Origin: an uncultured Lachnospiraceae bacterium
GTDB taxonomy: Bacteria > Bacillota > Clostridia > Lachnospirales > Lachnospiraceae
Length of the DNA stretch: 10,585 nt
Direction of reading: 5' to 3'
NCBI GenBank assembly: GCA_947628025.1
Contig: CANQYH010000091.1
Location: 1 to 10,585 of the forward strand
This document shows, one piece after another, positions 6,953 to 10,585 of this stretch (within the stretch, counting starts at the first letter, position 1; each line of letters starts with the position of its first letter). The translations under genes were made by a program, and so were the position numbers. A model generated the notes under the pieces. It saw only the letters and a program-made list of their open reading frames with translations, made no database searches and had not been told where the DNA came from.

Positions 6953-8005
6953 ATGCCGGCATATCGTGACAGGGAAGACGCAAGGAGACAGATCCATGAG
7001 ATCGCCGGGAGCCTGAGAAGCGGGGCCCATGGACAGGAAGCGGACGGATTCAGACGGATGTATCTTTTGGGAAATACAGACACGAGCGTGGAGGAGTTCC
7101 TGCAGGCGCCGGGGACCGAAGCGCGGCAGGCCGGGGAGGAGCCGGGACCTTTCGAGAAGCTGGACGGCGAGGCTGCGGACGCCCTGGAAGCCCATGATCT
7201 GGGGGACGCGGACCGGCTGGAGGAGGATACCGTCTATTGGGACCGGGTCGTGGGCACGGCGGCGGAGAAGCTCGGCGCTCTGAAAGGACAGAGGCTGCGG
7301 GCGGAGGCGCAGAAGCAGATGCAGCTGCGCGCGGAGATGCTGAAAAGCGCGGCGGCCTCCTGTATGTTCATGCGGGACGCGGTCTGCGGCGAGTACAATC
7401 CGTACCGTTATATGTTCGGCGGCTTCGCCGGGGTGCGGATGGAGGTAATGACGGATACGCTGGGAGAACTGGCGGAGACCGTTGCGGAAGTGGTCCTGAA
7501 CGCGGCGGACAGCGGCCTGGACCTGGTGCTGGGCGATGGGCAGCCGGAGGATGAGCCGGAAGCGCCGGAGAATGTGCAGCCGCAGGCGCCCTATGTCCCG
7601 GTCCGCGAGGACGATTTTGTACACCGCAACACGGAGCCGGAGCCGGTCGCCGAGGAGGAGATCCTGCGGGCCAACGAAGATCTTCTGTCTGAGGACGGGG
7701 ATGAGACCCGCCGCTGGATCGGTTACGACGGACTGGTGAAAGAGGAGCAGGAGGCGATGGACGCGGCCCATCCGGAACGGGCGGAGAGAGCGGAGCGGGC
7801 CAGACAGCGCGCGCGTTCGCTGGAGGCAGCCGCGCAGAAAGCGGCGCAGGCCGGCGCGGCGCCGGATCCGGACGCGAGGCAGGCCGCCGGAGCAGATCCC
7901 GCGCCGCCTGTCCGGGCGCTGCCCTCCGACGATACGCCGCCGGTGCTGGTGCGTCCGGAGGATAAGAAACTGTCCGGGCCGAGGGTGATGAAGCCCAGAG
8001 GCTAA
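6953..8005 (+). CDS. Hypothetical soluble protein with helical core and charged Ala/Arg-rich tail
   Basis: I do not recognise a family. The 350-residue product has no signal peptide or membrane helix and is probably cytoplasmic. Residues 1-90 are polar and acidic. Residues 95-196 look like the conserved core: a long amphipathic, coiled-coil-prone helix (KLGALKGQRLRAEAQKQM), a two-cysteine patch with CGEYNPYRYMFGG, and another helical stretch with MEVMTDTLGELAETVAEVV. An acidic Pro/Glu-rich linker follows (about 197-225). A repetitive charged helix from residue 275 (ERAERAERARQRARSLEAAA) leads to an Ala/Pro-rich tail ending in PRVMKPRG. GGGAGG at 6940-6945, seven bases upstream, supports this ATG. 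It sits 40 bases before the next gene with no terminator between, so the two are likely one operon. A scaffold or adaptor role would suit the layout, but that is speculation. Confidence 0.75.
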   Translation: MPAYRDREDARRQIHEIAGSLRSGAHGQEADGFRRMYLLGNTDTSVEEFLQAPGTEARQAGEEPGPFEKLDGEAADALEAHDLGDADRLEEDTVYWDRVVGTAAEKLGALKGQRLRAEAQKQMQLRAEMLKSAAASCMFMRDAVCGEYNPYRYMFGGFAGVRMEVMTDTLGELAETVAEVVLNAADSGLDLVLGDGQPEDEPEAPENVQPQAPYVPVREDDFVHRNTEPEPVAEEEILRANEDLLSEDGDETRRWIGYDGLVKEEQEAMDAAHPERAERAERARQRARSLEAAAQKAAQAGAAPDPDARQAAGADPAPPVRALPSDDTPPVLVRPEDKKLSGPRVMKPRG

Positions 8006-8034
8006 ACAATGATTTATCTTGAAGAACGGGGAGA

Positions 8035-8040
8035 AAAGGA
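8035..8040 (+). promoter_or_regulatory. Ribosome binding site that sets the start of the large orphan gene
   Basis: AAAGGA ends five bases before the ATG at 8046, and a second purine block GGGGAG lies at 8028-8033. This favours 8046 over the next in-frame ATG at 8076, which has no comparable purine-rich site in front of it. Confidence 0.6.
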
Positions 8041-8045
8041 TCGTT

Positions 8046-10585
8046 ATGTTAAATAGAGTAGACATTGACGGATTGATGAACGGAACCGCGGGCGCGCAGG
8101 CCGGCGCGGTGGGAGAAGAGGTCATGGGATTTGTCAATGCCGTGAGGGAACAGACCCGGCGGGGGGAAGTCATCGGAGGACTGAATTATTATTATCAGTC
8201 CACGGCGGCTTTTCGGGAGTTGTATTCTGCATGGCAGGACATGATGCGCGGGGAAGACCAGGAGGTCCCGGATTGGGAGACGTATTCCGCAGGGATGCGC
8301 GGAGACCCGGAGCTGGCCGGGCACATAGCGGATGCGAATCCGCGGATGCGGGCGCTGGATCCGATGTATATTTCTTCGGACGAAGTGGAGGAGGATACCA
8401 GGAGCCGCGTGGAGGAGGTATACGGCATCGAAAGCCTGCTGCAAAGAGAAGAGGCGGTGCCGGAAGATTACCGGGAAGATTACCGTCTGATGGCGGACAT
8501 ACTTCGCCGGCTGTACCGCGGCGTGGATGAAATACAGCGTATGAAGACCTGGATCGGCAGCATTGAGCAGGATCCCCGGGTCGTGGAACTGCTGAACCGG
8601 GACAGCACGAACGGGATGAGCGAGAGCGAGGCGAGGTTCCGCCGGATCTATCGGAGACATGTGGAGGGATACAATGAGGCGGACAATACGTTCGGGATCG
8701 CCGTACTGAAGGAGGACGCTCTCAATTCTTCGGGGATCACGCCCCGGAGAATGGCCATGAGCGCGTTCCGCAATCTGCTGCTGTACGCCTGGGGAGAGAC
8801 GGAGGAGCCGCTGCGGTATGACGAGCAGACCCATACCAAGGGCATCCTGTATGGTTTTGGACCGGTACTGGTAGACGGAGGGGATTCATCCGGAGCGTTT
8901 TACGCTTATCAGCTGGCGCTGTGCGCGGGAGTCGATCCCAACGAACTGGAGGCTCTGGCAGAGCGGCTGAGGACAGCGAATATCGGGAAAAGACTGGAAG
9001 ACTGCAGGTACGACGAGGCGTCGGCGCAGATCTGCGCGCGCCGGGAAGAGGATGCACAGGCCATCGCGTCGGCGGTGGAGACGATCCGCGGGACGTCCCG
9101 GACGGCGGCGGCCGCGGGGAGTTCTTCTTCCGCCGCCGATCCGGGAGAGATCCGGGAATGTATCCGTTCCATGCCCGAGGAGGCCCGGATGACGCTTCTG
9201 GCAAATTTTGACCGGATCTGCGGGACCTATCTGGGGCGGGGACAGAACCGCGGCCTGGATCCCATGGATCAGTTCTACATAAACGGGAAAAGCCTGTCGG
9301 AGATCGCGCGGGAGCATTACCGCGATCTGCCCAGCTCCGCGGAAGCGCTGGCGAAAATCGAAATGATGCTGCGGATGGCGGCGGGAGAGCCGGTGGATAT
9401 GGCGGTAAGGCTGCCGGACGGGAGACCGAAAGCGATCCCTGTCCGCGTAAGTTCGCAGAGGCCGTCTCTTTCGCGTGTTATAACCGCGGGAACAGCGCGG
9501 GGACCGCGGACGTATACGGGCGGCCTGATGGCGCAGGATCGGAATCAGCCTGCGCCGGAAAGGCGGGATCCGTCTGCCGGCCGGCGGCTGGCCCCGGAGC
9601 ATCTGCGCGGGGAACGCCTCCCGGAACAGGCGGAGCTGCCGCTTTCGCTTGTCGGAGCGGACGGGGAGACGGATGAACGGAAAGCGGAAGACCTGATCGC
9701 TCTGAGCGTCCTGGGAAACGACAAACTGAAAGCAGACCTTTTGGACGCCGGTTCCTCTTATTTCGACGAATTTACGTCCGGTCTGGATCTGAGCCGTCTC
9801 ACGACGGGAAGCCTGGACGGCAGCAGGCCGGTCTATGAGGAAATGGGCCTCCGGCATCCGGTGGAGGCGTTCTGCGTGGACGGCCGTCCCATCGCGGAGA
9901 TCGTGGCGGAAAAATACGGGGACCGGCTGCAGAGTTTGTCGGGGGATGTGCGTGTGCATCCGGATTTTGAAAAATACGCCAAAGCGGAGCTGGCGGCGGC
10001 GATGGTCAGCGGGCGGCATTTTGTGCAGGCGGCGCAGCCGAGAGAGGACGATCTGGGAAATTTTGATCTGGAGATCTGCGACATCCGGCTGGACCTGCAC
10101 CCGCTCGACGGCCGGGAGGGGTGGTTTAGGAGCAAGCGCTCCCGCCTGGCGGACGACCTGCGCAAAAACGACAGCGGGGCGGAGGAAAGGAACCAGCGGA
10201 TCCGCAATTATTACGGCGGCCGGCTGAGCGCGGCGCTGAGCAGGAGCATCGAGGGGAAAAAAGCGCAGGAATGGACCGGGGTCTATGACGCCGCGAGAAA
10301 GCAGTTCGATCTGACCGCGGATGCCGGCAGCCAGTATTTTACGGAGCAGGAGACGGCGGAAATGCAGAGTCTGGCGGCCGCATTGGGAGCCCTCTCGCCG
10401 GAACTGGCCGGGGACGGTTTCGGAGGCGTCCTCAGGCTGGCGGAGGCTACGCTCCTAAAGGATCATCCGCAGGCCAGGCTGGCGGACATCACGGATCCGA
10501 ATCAGTTTGCCGCTGAAAAAAGGGCTGCCGGGGCGAAAGTATGGGCCGCGGTCCGCAAGGCGTGCCAGAACCAGGATTACAGGGA
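8046..10585 (+). CDS. Large hypothetical protein with internal duplication, 3'-truncated by the window
   Basis: The frame is open without a stop from the ATG at 8046 to the last base, at least 846 codons, so the C-terminus lies outside. I do not recognise a family. There is no signal peptide or membrane segment. Visible layout: a mostly helical N-terminal region about 1-345, containing an RRIYRRHVEGYNEADNTFG stretch near 200-220 and a more conserved-looking KGILYGFGPVLVDGG patch; a low-complexity Ala/Ser linker (about 350-366, SSSS at 359-362); a first unit with a DPMDQFYINGK motif at 405; a Pro/Arg-rich, probably disordered stretch about 470-560; a second unit with the related HPVEAFCVDGR motif at 604; and a helical C-terminal part. 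Arg codons AGA/AGG and GGA seem more frequent than in the PMT and NHL genes, though this was not counted. It lies 40 bases after the other orphan gene, probably in one operon. Confidence 0.8.
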   Translation, partial: MLNRVDIDGLMNGTAGAQAGAVGEEVMGFVNAVREQTRRGEVIGGLNYYYQSTAAFRELYSAWQDMMRGEDQEVPDWETYSAGMRGDPELAGHIADANPRMRALDPMYISSDEVEEDTRSRVEEVYGIESLLQREEAVPEDYREDYRLMADILRRLYRGVDEIQRMKTWIGSIEQDPRVVELLNRDSTNGMSESEARFRRIYRRHVEGYNEADNTFGIAVLKEDALNSSGITPRRMAMSAFRNLLLYAWGETEEPLRYDEQTHTKGILYGFGPVLVDGGDSSGAFYAYQLALCAGVDPNELEALAERLRTANIGKRLEDCRYDEASAQICARREEDAQAIASAVETIRGTSRTAAAAGSSSSAADPGEIRECIRSMPEEARMTLLANFDRICGTYLGRGQNRGLDPMDQFYINGKSLSEIAREHYRDLPSSAEALAKIEMMLRMAAGEPVDMAVRLPDGRPKAIPVRVSSQRPSLSRVITAGTARGPRTYTGGLMAQDRNQPAPERRDPSAGRRLAPEHLRGERLPEQAELPLSLVGADGETDERKAEDLIALSVLGNDKLKADLLDAGSSYFDEFTSGLDLSRLTTGSLDGSRPVYEEMGLRHPVEAFCVDGRPIAEIVAEKYGDRLQSLSGDVRVHPDFEKYAKAELAAAMVSGRHFVQAAQPREDDLGNFDLEICDIRLDLHPLDGREGWFRSKRSRLADDLRKNDSGAEERNQRIRNYYGGRLSAALSRSIEGKKAQEWTGVYDAARKQFDLTADAGSQYFTEQETAEMQSLAAALGALSPELAGDGFGGVLRLAEATLLKDHPQARLADITDPNQFAAEKRAAGAKVWAAVRKACQNQDYR
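9258..9320 (+). repeat. First copy of an internal protein motif duplication (residues 405-425)
   Basis: The encoded segment begins DPMDQFYINGK and ends AREHY. It aligns without gaps to residues 604-624 of the same protein with 7 identical positions of 21 and about as many conservative ones (I/V, N/D, K/R, L/I, S/A). The shared pattern is P-x-x-x-F-x-[IV]-[ND]-G-[KR]-x-[LI]-x-E-I-x-x-E-x-Y. Confidence 0.55.
9855..9917 (+). repeat. Second copy of the internal protein motif duplication (residues 604-624)
   Basis: The encoded segment begins HPVEAFCVDGR and ends VAEKY. It starts 199 residues after the first copy, across the Pro/Arg-rich linker. Divergence is high at DNA level, so this is an old domain duplication and not a recent tandem repeat. 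Confidence 0.55.

Noticed and set aside
6846..7016. A 56-codon + strand frame that could be a leader peptide before the first orphan gene
   Set aside because: There is no purine-rich site before its ATG, it starts about where transcription would begin, and it overlaps the better supported gene in another frame.
6785..8173. A 462-codon minus-strand open frame covering the first orphan gene and its promoter region
   Set aside because: It crosses the AT-rich promoter-like stretch and both gene junctions. The + strand gene has a good ribosome binding site and balanced composition.
8886..10100. A 404-codon minus-strand open frame opposite the large orphan gene
   Set aside because: It is Arg/His/Pro-rich. 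The + frame is open over its whole length and beyond, has a ribosome binding site, follows a co-directional gene and carries an internal motif duplication.

Overview
The window is high-GC bacterial DNA (about 60% by eye) with strong GGAGG-type ribosome binding sites and every supported gene on the + strand. The mix of families (a GT39 O-mannosyltransferase-type enzyme, a CHASE2 adenylate cyclase, a DUF2264 protein) and this translation signal suggest a high-GC member of the Bacillota, perhaps a gut Clostridia lineage such as Lachnospiraceae or Oscillospiraceae. This is an inference from style, not from a marker gene, and an actinobacterial origin is not excluded.

Region 1 (1-4623) is a likely co-transcribed surface/signalling cluster. 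It holds the 3' part of a membrane PMT-family (GT39) glycosyltransferase, an exported six-repeat NHL beta-propeller protein with a possible lipobox, and a CHASE2-domain class III cyclase with a complete catalytic site and adenylate-type specificity residues. The cyclase start lies 16 bases after the NHL stop, so these two genes are tightly coupled. The cluster ends in a structured, probably branched, intrinsic terminator at 4533-4623.

Region 2 (4648-6788) is a single gene for a DUF2264-family protein. It has its own consensus extended -10 promoter (TGA-TATAAT) right after the terminator. No transporter or other sugar gene lies beside it.

Region 3 (6789-10585) starts with an AT-rich promoter-like stretch carrying a tandem 10-bp repeat. 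Two consecutive orphan genes follow. The first encodes a 350-residue soluble protein with a conserved-looking helical core and a charged, Ala/Arg-rich tail. The second is an open frame of at least 846 codons running off the end of the window; it has no signal peptide or membrane segment, two Ser/Ala- or Pro/Arg-rich linkers and an internally duplicated motif about 199 residues apart. I recognise no known family in either. This pair is the part of the window most likely to be undescribed. No tRNA, rRNA, CRISPR array, transposase or integrase was seen.
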